Under the pieces are notes generated by a model, which saw only the letters and a list, made by a program, of their open reading frames with translations, did not search any database and was not told the DNA's origin. Of a stretch of 64,000 bases of DNA, positions 1 to 10,056 are shown piece by piece. This DNA is from Panulirus ornatus (lineage: Eukaryota; Arthropoda; Malacostraca; Decapoda; Palinuridae), in the NCBI RefSeq assembly GCF_036320965.1, contig NC_092261.1:10263697-10327696 (forward strand). The letters are read 5' to 3'. A program made the translations under genes and the position numbers. Numbering within the stretch: the first letter of the stretch is position 1; every line of letters starts with the position of its first letter.

Positions 1-162
1 GTAATAAGGTTACTGAGAGTAATATGGCAGAGAATGTTCTGCTTTTGTGGGAAATTATCCGTTGTAATTGTATTCCGAGGTGGGGGGAGGGTGAAGAGCC
101 ATTACTTAAAATTTATCCATTGCTCTATAGATAAAAGCCTGGTATTGTAGATGATGACCAAA

Positions 163-166
<4 letters not shown>

Positions 167-235
<69 letters not shown>
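167..235. repeat. (TA)n microsatellite
   Basis: An uninterrupted TA tract of about 69 bp. It lies 15 bp before a dispersed repeat module at 251-349, and a second TA tract lies on the other side of that module. Confidence 0.98.
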
Positions 236-237
<2 letters not shown>

Positions 238-250
238 TTTCTTTCATACT

Positions 251-349
251 ATTCGCCATTTCCCGCGATAGCGAGGTAGCGTTAAGAACAGAGGACTGGG
301 CCTTTGAGGGAATATCCTCACCTGGCCCCCTTCTCTGTTCCTTCATTTG
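251..349 (-). mobile_element. Dispersed repeat module, GCGAGGTAGCG family (copy 1)
   Basis: This block is nearly the same as the one at 34561-34660 and shares its core with 28201-28223. It contains TTCGCCATTTCCCGCG, the core GCGAGGTAGCG at 271-281, then GAGGGAATATCCTCACCTGG and CCCCCTTCTCTGTTC. I recall this block as an abundant decapod interspersed repeat. The shared core suggests it is related to the 3' end of the non-LTR retrotransposon remnants seen elsewhere in the window. The minus strand is inferred from that relationship. No coding capacity is visible. TA microsatellites flank it on both sides. Confidence 0.7.
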
Positions 350-361
350 GAAAAAAAAATA

Positions 362-364
<3 letters not shown>

Positions 365-431
<67 letters not shown>
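365..431. repeat. (AT)n microsatellite
   Basis: An uninterrupted AT tract of about 67 bp starts directly after the A-rich end of the repeat module at 251-349. Confidence 0.98.
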
Positions 432-432
<1 letters not shown>

Positions 433-611
433 TGCTCCCTATCCCCAAGCCAACACCGTAGAAAATGTAGATAATGTGCTTCCAAAGTAGTTCTGTAAAA
501 AAAAAAAAAAAATATTAAAAAGGGAGAAAATGTGTTGTAGAACACAGACCATGTTCATAGAGACAGCCAAACTAACACCAAACCTGATGCCGAGCCGACG
601 TAACCACCAAA

Positions 612-670
<59 letters not shown>

Positions 671-671
671 G
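612..671. repeat. (GA)n tract ending in poly-G
   Basis: About 48 bp of GA with one slip near 620 runs into 12 consecutive G residues at 660-671. Sequencing and assembly are often unreliable here. Confidence 0.97.
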
Positions 672-771
672 AAATAATAAAAGGATTTCCACCAGACCAT
701 TACGAGAAAAGAAAAAAAAATATATGGGAACCTCGCTTTAGTTCTAAGTCACACAGGCATTATGGCTAGGG

Positions 772-1328
772 GCCGTCCGTCTGAGGACTGCGGGTTCAGG
801 AGGCCGTCCGTCTGAGGACTGCGGGTTCAGGAGGCCGTCCGTCTGAGGACTGCGGGTTCAGGAGGCCGTCCGTCTGAGGACTGCGGGTTCAGGAGGCCGG
901 CCGTCTGAGGACTGCGGGTTCAGGAGGCCGTCCGTCTGAGGACTGCGGGTTCAGGAGGCCGTCCGTCTGAGGACTGCGGGTTCAGGAGGCCGTCCGTCTG
1001 AGGACTGCGGGTTCAGGAGGCCGTCCGTCTGAGGACTGCGGGTTCAGGAGGCCGTCCGTCTGAGGACTGCGGGTTCAGGAGGCCGGCCGTCTGAGGACTG
1101 CGGGTTCAGGAGGCCGTCCGTCTGAGGACTGCGGGTTCAGGAGGCCGTCCGTCTGAGGACTGCGGGTTCAGGAGGCCGTCCGTCTGAGGACTGCGGGTTC
1201 AGGAGGCCGGCCGTCTGAGGACTGCGGGTTCAGGAGGCCGGCCGTCTGAGGACTGCGGGTTCAGGAGGCCGTCCGTCTGAGGACTGCGGGTTCAGGAGGC
1301 CGTCCGTCTGAGGACTGCGGGTTCAGGA
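772..1328. repeat. 31-bp minisatellite, 18 copies
   Basis: Eighteen head-to-tail copies of a 31-bp unit begin GCCGTCCGTCTGAGGACTG and end in GGGTTCAGGAG. The period is exactly 31 throughout, with no indels. The only variation I see is T to G at unit position 5, in copies 5, 11, 15 and 16, which creates GGCCGGCC at the unit junction. The last copy is cut at 1328. The homogeneity points to recent expansion or strong conversion. A 31-bp unit shifts frame each copy, so it does not encode a repeat protein. Confidence 0.98.
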
Positions 1329-1506
1329 CGTTAGCTAGCTAGTACCAATCCCCCTCCACCCCCGCCTAGCTAAAGAAACGGCTTCCCCAAACAGCGCTGA
1401 GGGATTCCATTGAAGATTGGGTGCCAGAAACCTAGGCTCGCTTTAAAGGCTCTGTTTACACATCCCGGAACAGTGAGAAACTCCAGAATGGGAGACGAGG
1501 AAGAGT

Positions 1507-1554
1507 ACACACACACACACACACACACAGAAAGAGAGAGAGAGTGTGTGTGTG
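1507..1554. repeat. (AC)n, GA, (GT)n compound microsatellite
   Basis: An AC tract (1507-1529) is followed by a short GA run and then a short GT run. The AC and GT arms can pair with each other on one strand. Confidence 0.93.
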
Positions 1555-1573
1555 ATAGACAAAGAGGCGGAGG

Positions 1574-1575
<2 letters not shown>

Positions 1576-1638
<63 letters not shown>
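1576..1638. repeat. (GA)n microsatellite
   Basis: An uninterrupted GA tract of about 63 bp, the first of three homopurine/homopyrimidine tracts within 260 bp. Confidence 0.98.
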
Positions 1639-1640
<2 letters not shown>

Positions 1641-1671
1641 GGCTTAATAGTGAAAGCCTTCAAAAGGTGAG

Positions 1672-1675
<4 letters not shown>

Positions 1676-1732
<57 letters not shown>
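1676..1732. repeat. (GA)n microsatellite
   Basis: A GA tract of about 57 bp in the same orientation as 1576-1638. It is the inverted partner of the CT tract at 1776-1835. Confidence 0.98.
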
Positions 1733-1736
<4 letters not shown>

Positions 1737-1770
1737 AACCGGTCAGAGAGAATCAGTTAAATGATTGTAA

Positions 1771-1775
<5 letters not shown>

Positions 1776-1835
<60 letters not shown>
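1776..1835. repeat. (CT)n microsatellite
   Basis: A CT tract of about 60 bp, only 43 bp after a GA tract of similar length. The two are reverse complements and could form a long hairpin. Confidence 0.98.
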
Positions 1836-1837
<2 letters not shown>

Positions 1838-3065
1838 AGTAATCAGCGTAGCGCTAAACAGCTCTTTCTCTTTTCTTTTGATATGGTGGATCACCAGAAG
1901 ACTTCCCACGGTATGTTCTGCATGCATCGTGCCCGCCCGCATGCAATGCTCTTAACAAAGCGAGACATGACGACCGCCAGTCACACCAGTTAAGCCACGG
2001 CTTTACGACCTGATCCTACTACGTAGGGCGAAGTCATCCAACACTCCACCCTTTTCATAGATAACTTTCCCTTATTCTTATCTCTCACCCTTTTCACTGA
2101 TTTGTTTCCCTTGTTCTTATCTCTAACTCGTCATAGCTTTACCATTAAAATTACGGTGGTATGAGCACATGAAAACGACCACTCTGTATCCTGTAACCTG
2201 TATCCTGTATCCTGTACTCTGTATCCTGTACGTATGATAAAACTACTTGACATTAATGATGTGGTTTCACTCACATTAATATTCTAGTTACTGCCAAACA
2301 ATGACACTCCTATTTAATATTCTTTTGTAAACAAGCTAGCTACCACTGTGGAGTACATAAGAAAGGATCGGGGACGAGAGAATTGTACGAGCAAAGGCCA
2401 TAAAATCTCGCTAATTGGGAAAGCTACATTTATGCTAGTGGGTGATGAAAGCAACGAAATATCCTCACCACTTGGACACCACTGGGTAACGAGAGCTGTG
2501 AGGATTCGTTTTCCTTTCTCTATGTCATGGATTAACAAAATAAGTACGAATGAGTGGTCACTGAACACTTCCGGTACAAAGACAGCGAACCAGGTCGTAA
2601 TCCTGAAGCAGTGCGGAGCTCTTCTGAAAAAACTGCTGCTATTGGCTGAAGCTATCAGCATGAAGTACGTAAAGTGGTAGTTACTCCTGTTTTCACTCAA
2701 TCACTCAAGACAAACAAAAGGGACCTAAGAGAATGTAAATACTAAGCCATAAACCAGGACACCTTCCCGCTGCCTCAAGGTTGATTCTCGTTGACGTAAT
2801 AACTGTATTTGTTGCCTTTCAGTCAAGACTGTTCCTCACACCAGGGGAATCTCTTTCGTCCAGGTTGTAAAAGTCCTTGATTCTCTTTTTTTCCCCCTAA
2901 TACAGCACCTGGAATAGTTTTCCCATGCCTTTTTTCTTTATCAGCAATGCAACTGGGGTTAATCCGATGAGAGAGGTGGGGGAAAAAAAAAAAACTCTGG
3001 ACCCAAGATGAAATAATAGACAAATTTATACAGTATTCTTCCACAAGGTTATGTTTTACATGGTC
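1836..3065. other. Unique stretch, no gene recognised
   Basis: Apart from the heptamer repeat, this is single-copy-looking sequence. 2348-2680 is open for about 110 codons on the plus strand, but has no ATG and an in-frame TAA a few codons upstream. The opposite strand is open over 2314-2700. Neither product resembles a family I know, and neither has a convincing start, so I call no gene. Confidence 0.5.
2183..2231. repeat. 7-bp tandem repeat
   Basis: About seven copies of a CTGTATC-like heptamer, some reading CTGTAAC or CTGTACT. Confidence 0.85.
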
Positions 3066-3175
3066 GAGTTATATGCTGTTGCAAACAGCAAACCGGTGAG
3101 GGCAAAGATCCTTCGAGGTAGAGTTATATGCCGTTGAAAACAGCAACCCAGTGAGGGCAAAGATCCTTCGAGGCA
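3066..3175. repeat. 55-bp direct duplication
   Basis: Two adjacent 55-bp copies begin GAGTTATATG and end in GGGCAAAGATCCTTCGAGG, with only a few substitutions between them. Confidence 0.95.
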
Positions 3176-3465
3176 CGTGTGAATAAATCATCTTTTGCGT
3201 TAATTCTGAGACAGATATGAGTGACAGATAAAAATCTAAGATCACTAAGTAAATCATGTTGCCCTCCCGGTACATGAGACTGAGAAGGAACCAGGGAGAG
3301 AAGATGGAAGACACGCGCCCCCGATTCAAACCTGCACTCTAATGTAGTTCTTATTTGGGTATTTCAACATACCTCGCTGTAATTTCTTTCTTTTTTCTTA
3401 TGTTAGATGAGACGGCACGGGTAAATGAGGCCCCTAATCAAGGCCATCTCATTAACGCTATATAT

Positions 3466-3640
3466 CCCCTAGCCTTAAGCCAGGTACCCATGTTATCGAC
3501 CACCCTCTACTGATGGATGAACAGCTGGGTTGACTGTGGACCGTCGGCAGCAACCAAGCGTCAAACGTAGGCGCGCTCGACCCTGGGCGGCTCCTTTAAC
3601 GCGTCACGGTCGGGAACGCTAACCGCTGTACACCACAACG
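3466..3640 (-). mobile_element. tRNA-headed SINE
   Basis: Read on the minus strand, the element starts with GTGGTGTACAGCGGTTAGCG, an A-box-like head. A degenerate B box (CCAGGGTCGAGCGC, at 3571-3586) follows. The body carries ACAGTCAACCCAGCTGTTC and TGGTCGATAACATGGGTACC. Pieces of the same body recur at 22541-22578 and 23820-23925, so this is a dispersed family. The head resembles an aspartate- or glycine-type tRNA, but the cloverleaf is decayed. It is not a functional tRNA gene. Confidence 0.65.
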
Positions 3641-3762
3641 ACGATCCACTACGGCGTGGTAATCGTGTAGGGGAAAAGGGAACAACGAAAAACACAATGG
3701 AGTGGAACCCGCTTCAGTTTCCATCAAGCAATTCTGACAGGTAAACCTCTAGTGATGTTTCT

Positions 3763-3804
3763 CTGGAGTATAGCTGGAAGTATAGCTGGAAGTATAGCTG
3801 GAAG
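3763..3804. repeat. 12-bp tandem repeat
   Basis: Three and a half copies of TATAGCTGGAAG. Confidence 0.93.
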
Positions 3805-3884
3805 GACTTGAATTTTCGAATGGATTCACATTGGCAGAGGCATGTTTACTGAGGCCATACGTATCATACGACGATTTACCATAT

Positions 3885-3895
3885 CACACACACAG

Positions 3896-3986
<91 letters not shown>
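3885..3986. repeat. (CA)n(TA)n compound microsatellite
   Basis: A CA tract with one G interruption (3885-3920) passes directly into a TA tract (3921-3986). Confidence 0.98.
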
Positions 3987-3990
<4 letters not shown>

Positions 3991-4211
3991 TTTGTTTCAG
4001 AAGAACAATTCCTCGGGATTTGATTGATTGACTGACTCTGACGTGGGATTACAACCTGGCTGACGTTTGACGGAAAACTGTGAACTTTTGTTTGACGTTA
4101 AAGATGATTTCTTTTCAACACTGTCGGCAGAGTGGTATTGATCATGATATGAATCTGTGAGAAAAAGGGATGAAATCTTGACTACGTCGACTGTTAAGGG
4201 TGTGGTTTGGT

Positions 4212-4214
<3 letters not shown>

Positions 4215-4291
<77 letters not shown>
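4215..4291. repeat. (GA)n microsatellite
   Basis: An uninterrupted GA tract of about 77 bp that abuts the 23-bp minisatellite beginning at 4291. Confidence 0.98.
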
Positions 4292-4294
<3 letters not shown>

Positions 4295-4410
4295 AAGGGT
4301 CGTACCGTCGTGCTCGAGGGTTGTACCGTCTCGTGCTCGAGGGTCGTACCGTCTCGTGCTCGAGGGTCGTACCGTCTCGTGCTCGAGGGTCGTAACGTCG
4401 TGCTTGAGGG
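4291..4410 (+). repeat. 23-bp minisatellite, GTCGTACCGTC family (locus 1)
   Basis: Five copies of a unit containing AGGGTCGTACCGTC, then TCGTGCTCG. Degenerate members of the same family occur at 40118-40262 and 45005-45360, so the motif is dispersed rather than private to this locus. Confidence 0.9.
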
Positions 4411-4940
4411 GGAAAAAAAGACAATGCACAATTCGCTGATAATCAACGTCGACGTACACCACTAACCGCGTCGTACGTCATCATTATGAGGAAGGGGGAA
4501 AGAGAGAAAAAAAAATATCCGTGTGCCGTCCAAGATTAACTGACCCCCCCCCAACCCTAAGGACAAAAAAAAACTATAGGAAACCTTTTAAAACCAGCAG
4601 ATCAGGCACTTAAAACTCTCGTCTCGGCATTAAAAAGTTTGAACACTAGATCTAAAGTTTTCCAGCGACCATATTAACCTTAAAGGATAAGTTCGGTGGG
4701 GAAAGAGAAGAAGGGGAACAGAAAATCAAAAAGAGAGAGAGAAAAAAAAGAAAGAAATAAGCTGAAGATTAAGAGGGGGAGGAAACAGAAGGAAGCTCAG
4801 GATTACGTCAACACATCAAAAAGAGATGACAAAAAACGCACAGAAAAAAGAAAATGGAATGTGGGAAAACAGTACAAGAAAACTGGTCTTAGCATATGTG
4901 GAGGATACAGTCAACGAGTTCAAGTGAAAGTGAAACTATG
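4411..4940. other. A- and purine-rich unique stretch
   Basis: No gene recognised. An open frame at 4696-5139 (about 147 codons) is lysine- and arginine-rich because the DNA is purine-rich. Its second half runs through the 36-bp repeat at 4941-5049. Confidence 0.5.
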
Positions 4941-5049
4941 GGAAATTCATACACTCTTTAGAAAATGGTGGACGAGGGAAATTCACCCACACTTTAGAAA
5001 ATGGTGGACGGGGGAAATTCACACACGCACACTTTCGAAAATGGTGGAT
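4941..5049. repeat. 36-bp tandem repeat, three copies
   Basis: Three copies at exact 36-bp spacing, each with GGAAATTCA and GAAAATGGTGGA. The period is a multiple of three, so an open frame through it reads as a 12-residue repeat with FRKWW. Confidence 0.92.
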
Positions 5050-5865
5050 GAACTGCAAAAATACCTGGAAGTGAGGAAAGCATGTTATACGATTGGCCAA
5101 AGCCTTACAAACAAGTCATGGAATAAGGTCAACAAATGAATTAATCAATACATGCATCACTAAAACAAAGGAAAAACTTAATGAATCAACAAGAGCAGGA
5201 GGATTTCAAAAAAAAAGAAAAAAAAAATAGAGTTCACAAGGAAATAATTAAAAAAAAGGACGGGACACACACATAAAACGTGATGTCAGTAAAATACGTT
5301 TTTGCAAGATAATGGAATACGTCACAATTACTGGGGGGACATGCGAGGAACAGCAACACGAAGGGGATTTAAGAAATATAATATAAAGGGAGAAACAAGA
5401 ATGGATGTAAGAAAAAACACGTTGAAACTGGGAAAGATCTGCGCTCACAAAAGGGATTAAAAACGCACAAATATGGGGGTAATGCATTCACAAAAGAGAT
5501 TAAACGCGAACAATGATATGGGGTTACATCATGCACGTGCATCAAAGATATCTACTGTAAGACATGTGTCCGGGGGAAGAAGTCTCCTCAGAAACACAGA
5601 AATGTATCGACAGGTGCAGAGAAATACTATAGTGTGAGGAGAGCCAAATGCATGACTTATGGCTGGGGTTGGGGGAAAAAGGCGAGGAATTTAAGTAATA
5701 GTTGTCACTGCCGTTAAACTACAGTGGATAAGTCGTACCAATCAGGTCATGTGGGAGACACATCACGGAGTGAGTGAGGAAGTGCGTTGGGGGAGGGAGG
5801 GGGGGGCAATGGAAAGGTGAATCAAAGCATGAGATAACAGCACTCGCCTACCGACCTACCCACAC
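5050..5865. other. Unique A-rich stretch
   Basis: Short poly-A runs and purine-biased sequence. No gene, RNA or repeat recognised. Confidence 0.5.
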
Positions 5866-6030
5866 GAGTTCCTACTGACCTACCTGCGAGTTCCCACTGA
5901 CCTACCAACGAGTTCCTACTGCCCTACTTACCAGTTCCTACTGACCTACTTACCAGTTCTTCCTGGCCTACTTGCGAGTTCCTACTGACCTACCAACGAG
6001 TTCCTACTGACCTACTTACGAGTTCCTACG
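5866..6030. repeat. 22-bp minisatellite, about 7.5 copies
   Basis: The landmark GAGTTCC (or CAGTTCC) recurs every 22 bp exactly at 5866, 5888, 5910, 5932, 5954, 5976, 5998 and 6020, followed by TACTGACCTAC. There are substitutions but no indels. Confidence 0.96.
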
Positions 6031-6808
6031 AGGAACTTTCGCCACAACGTCAGGGTAAGGGCAAAGCGCTCACTTCGGTTGGAACAATGGGTTAGTAGCG
6101 GTAAGGCTTAGGCAAGTGTGGAAAAAATGGATGGGTCACACGAAAGAAAAAAAAAAAGGGAATACAGAACACAAAGAGTCTCGGTGATAGGGGGGAACAT
6201 TTGACGTAAGACGTAGCAGAAAAGGCAGAAACAACGGAAAAGTAGAGTGAGATACATATGATATAGCTATACCAAAAAAAAAAAAAATAATTCAGACTTA
6301 CTTAAAAGTTAAGCTAGTGTCTTGACACACTAAAATAAGGGATATATATAAAGCAAGTGGCCAGTGACCCAGCAAAATATACCAAACCACACCCTCAACA
6401 CGTAACTTTACGTGCTAACCATGGCACTTCTGGCTCTCCTCGATCATTCGCTTTATGCAAATGATATGGGAATATTATTCTGATATTCGTAACTTTCAGG
6501 ACGGCGATACTCGGCTGTATATCTTTCGCCGAGCCTCTCAAACGAGGGAACAGACATAAAGCGAACTCACCAAACCTAACCGGATATATTCCTTAAGACC
6601 TAAGATGAAAATGAAAGATGCACACATTGGGAGGCTCGAACCCACAGTCTCCGAGGTATGACACTAATGGTGTGACTAAGTGAACTCAGACAGGACTTCC
6701 TCTGAAGATCTTGGTCAGTGTGGAGACTACTGTATGTATACGCGAGGTTTGGCATCAATAATCTATGGGTCAACATTCATGTTTTCATCTATTCCGGTCA
6801 CGAATCTA
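6031..6808. other. Unique stretch, no gene recognised
   Basis: It contains short A runs and, at 6635-6660, an antisense sequence resembling a tRNA B box (GGCTCGAACCC on the plus strand). I could not fold a tRNA around it. Confidence 0.45.
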
Positions 6809-7137
6809 GGTTACTGTTACTACCCTCCAGCAGACGCCCCCGTCACAGACCATCAGGTCTTCTGTATTCTGTCTTTACTATTACTATCCTCCAGCATATG
6901 CCTCCGTCACAGACCATCAGGTCTTCTGTATTCCGTCTTTACTATTACTATCCTCCAGCAAGTGCCCCTGTCACAGACCATCGGGTCTTCTGTTCTCTGT
7001 CTTTACTATTACTGTTCCCTAGCATATACCCTCGACACAGACCACCAGGTCTTCTGTATTCTGTTTTTACTATTACTATCCTCCAGCATATGCCTTCGTC
7101 ACAGACCATCGGGTCTTCTGTTATCTGTCTCTTTCGT
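6809..7137. repeat. 64-bp minisatellite, five copies
   Basis: Five copies at exactly 64 bp spacing (landmark CATCAGGTCTTCTG-like at 6851, 6915, 6979, 7043 and 7107). Each has TTACTATTACTATCCTCCAG and GTCACAGACCATC. 64 is not a multiple of three, so two overlapping open frames here cycle through the same peptides. Confidence 0.96.
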
Positions 7138-7356
7138 GTATTCCAAGTTGGATCAAATTGACTAAATGAGTAAACCTTTCCTTGAATGTCTCGTGTTTCT
7201 ACGGAACGTGTCAGTCTGATTTTCCTGTCTATTTCATGTCATTCGGATTTACGTAAGACCTTCAGTTCATAGTTCTTGATTTAATGCCCTCGCTTGTCAG
7301 GCGACAATGACGCTACGAATCAGCCTGACTCGATAAAGCTGCTAAAGAAGTAAAAG

Positions 7357-7462
7357 AACACCAGGCACAAATGTCCTATATCATGGCTTCTTTTTTATCT
7401 TATTTCATGAACACCAGGCACAAATGTCCTATATCATGGCTTCTTTTTTATCTTATTTCATG
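7357..7462. repeat. 53-bp perfect direct duplication
   Basis: Two adjacent, apparently identical 53-bp copies beginning ACACCAGGCACAAATG and ending TTATTTCATGA. Confidence 0.96.
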
Positions 7463-7465
7463 ACA

Positions 7466-7675
7466 ATCACTCACCAGTTTCCCCCAACACACTGAACACT
7501 CATTCGCCATTCACCAGTTTCCCCCAACACACTGAACAATCAATTACCAGTTTCCCCCCACACACTGAACACTCAATCACCAGTTTCCCCCCAACACACT
7601 GAACAATCAATCACCAGTTTCCCCTCACACACTGAACAATCGATCACCAGTTTCTCCCCCACACACTGAACAACC
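7466..7675. repeat. 33-bp minisatellite, six copies
   Basis: Units carry CACCAGTTTCCCCC and ACACACTGAACA. Spacing is 33-34 bp after a first interval of 40 bp. Confidence 0.95.
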
Positions 7676-8925
7676 GTGGCAATCTGTTTCTCAACCCATC
7701 CCATACAGTTTGTCCCATCCAATCGAGTATGTTTTCCCCCTATGTTGTTCCCCGCAATTTTCAAGTGAACACTGTCATTACGTTTTCTTTTTAACGTATT
7801 CACCACCCAACAGTCCTTTGGCCCTAAGCTCTTCACCACACGCAGTATTCCCTCAAAAACAGCCTTCTATACACTGGGTTTCCCCCAACGTCTCACTGTC
7901 AAAGATGGACCAGGAGAACGATACACGTAAGTGATTATCTTACTGTGGCTGAAACTTGATAAAAGTTAGGCATCCACATAACACGAGAGGCCACAAATCT
8001 TTTCTAGTCATCAATTATGCGCACAAATCCATCCTCTTCTCAAACTCAGTCCATTTACAATGATCGACTCCCATGGCCTTCGTCTAATTCAGACACAGTG
8101 ATAGTACCAGTAAAAACGAAATGTAAACTACAAAACGTGGGGCAGGTCTCTGCATGGACTTCTATTTCTAAATCAAACTTAATTCACAAATTATTTGAAT
8201 ACTTTTCAGGCATTTCATCCCTTCACCAACTTCCATGTCCAACGCTAATATATCACTTGTTTACGACATATTTTTGAATGATGATCAACACGGAGGGGTA
8301 AAGGTTTGTGTGTATCCTTCACGTGCCATACCCACTCTGGGTCACTCCCTCCGCCAGCCATGGGGCATGGCAATTTCACGAGTGATTCCAACGATCACCT
8401 CGTTCTTACTGTCAGCTCACAGCCCGCGAGCCTGGCTTAACACAGTCGTAGCCAGTGACTAGCTTGGCCCGTAAGAGCGCCACACATACGGTGAGAATGT
8501 ATGTGGTCTTAGAACCTTAGAACCTTAACACCTGAAGAAGGTGTTTCAGAGAACTGTACTTTTAGTGGATGGATGCAGCCTGACCTTGTCGACGGGCTTA
8601 ATGACCCTGGTAGCTGATAGGCCTGAAGCATCAACCAAAACAACCCACCAACCAATCAACCTCGCTAGACTTCCCAATTGGAACTTTTACCAATCTCTAT
8701 CCCTTAATTGAAAATGCCCTGAATCTAATTATAACTTCAAGATAGCTTAAAAGGGATGGTGCACCACACTTTTACATTCCAAATTCAGCTGATTCATGTT
8801 TGAGGTCATGGAGAAGAAGGGAGCTCTAGTCTTGGGTTATGCCATAACAAAAGAATAAAAGATTAGAAAAAGATTCAATTGACATCCTCCATCGACCTGT
8901 CATGTACAATGTACCGAAACTGGAG
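7676..8925. other. Unique stretch, no gene recognised
   Basis: Several open frames of 70-90 codons occur, none with a recognisable domain. A short CTTAGAACCTTAGAACCTTA repeat lies at 8511-8530. Confidence 0.45.
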
Positions 8926-9110
8926 CCCACTATTCATAGCCAAGCCCTACGGACCTTCCCGTGGTTAACACTGTCCGGTTCACATGCCTTGGCTCAGCCC
9001 TTTGACAGCACGTCGCCCCTCGTATACCACCGCGCTCTAATTCACCCTATTCAGTGCACGCTTCAAACCCTCCTGTACTTTCAGGCCCCACTGAACGAAG
9101 ACTGTTACAC
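8926..9110 (-). mobile_element. 3' fragment of non-LTR retrotransposon
   Basis: Read on the minus strand, this matches the region I recall just before and after the stop codon of an abundant decapod RTE-like non-LTR element. Plus-strand landmarks are GGTTCACATGCCTTGG, TTTGACAGCACGTCG, GTATACCACCGCGCTC and CTTTCAGGCCCC. It overlaps the same part of the element as the tail of the remnant at 54634-55705. The fragment is diverged and non-coding. It lacks the reverse transcriptase domain. Confidence 0.55.
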
Positions 9111-9414
9111 CACCTTGTCAATATAAGGTAGTTGTCATTCGAATGATTCCGGGTTTCGATCCAGGGGCACATAATGATGCTGTGGTTTATATCAATTTCA
9201 CGTGGTAGCACATCCTATACAGCTGAACCGATATCACTAGAGTGTCTTGTATGGATTCAGAGCGAAACCTCATCAACTGGACGCTGGCAGGCTGTCCCCT
9301 AGCTCATTGCTCGCTCGTGAGGCGAGACGAGACCTCACTGATCTCATATAAAATGGTCAGAGGTGGATGGCGTTTGTCTATTCAAGGTGGGGGAGTCAGT
9401 CATCGCTCACTGAT

Positions 9415-9416
<2 letters not shown>
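9111..9416. other. Unique stretch
   Basis: No gene recognised. 9147-9161 (GGGTTTCGATCCAGG) resembles a tRNA B box, but the surrounding sequence does not fold as a tRNA. Confidence 0.45.

Positions 9417-9483
<67 letters not shown>
9417..9483. repeat. (TA)n microsatellite
   Basis: An uninterrupted TA tract of about 67 bp. Confidence 0.98.
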
Positions 9484-9484
<1 letters not shown>

Positions 9485-9676
9485 GCTGTTACATCCTGTA
9501 AGCATGCAAACCACTGTATACAGACGACCACTGACCTGTTATTGGAGCGTTGCTGAGAGACCATCCGGGAATCGTCCTAGAAAAGAAAGAAGAAAAAACG
9601 TAATTAGAACCTTCTTATGTACATGACAGAGAAAATATGAACAGGGCAATCAATCAAAGAGTAATGAAGTCATAAG

Positions 9677-9792
9677 AGGATGTAAAGTACCTAACAAATC
9701 ATGGGAAGATGTAGAGTACCTAACAAATCAGGGGAGGATGTAGACTACCTAACAAATCATGGGAAGATTTAGACTACCTAACATACATGATA
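9677..9792. repeat. 29-bp minisatellite, four copies
   Basis: TACCTAAC recurs at exact 29-bp spacing (9688, 9717, 9746, 9775). Each unit also has GGAAGATGTAGA-like sequence. Confidence 0.95.
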
Positions 9793-9975
9793 CTAGTGAA
9801 GCACCATCATCCTTGGTTGACGAGAGAGAGAGAGAGTCCATCATTACCCTGCTTCTTATTACAGAGCTGCAGCCTCGAAGCTCCAAGAGGCCCATAAATG
9901 GGCCCCATGGGAGTTATATATAACAGTAATATTAAAAATAGTGTAATACGAGTGCTTGTCTATGAGTATGTGAGG

Positions 9976-9978
<3 letters not shown>

Positions 9979-10056
<78 letters not shown>

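Noticed and set aside
2314..2700. Opposed open frames of 110 and 128 codons
   Set aside because: No ATG in context, no family resemblance, and both strands are open, so coding strand cannot be chosen.
4696..5139. 147-codon lysine-rich frame
   Set aside because: Composition follows A/purine-rich DNA, and the only structured part is the 36-bp tandem repeat.
6680..7165. Two overlapping frames of about 150-160 codons
   Set aside because: Both are translations of the five-copy 64-bp array.
5866..7675. CRISPR-like spaced repeats
   Set aside because: Units are contiguous tandem repeats with no unique spacers, and the genome is eukaryotic.
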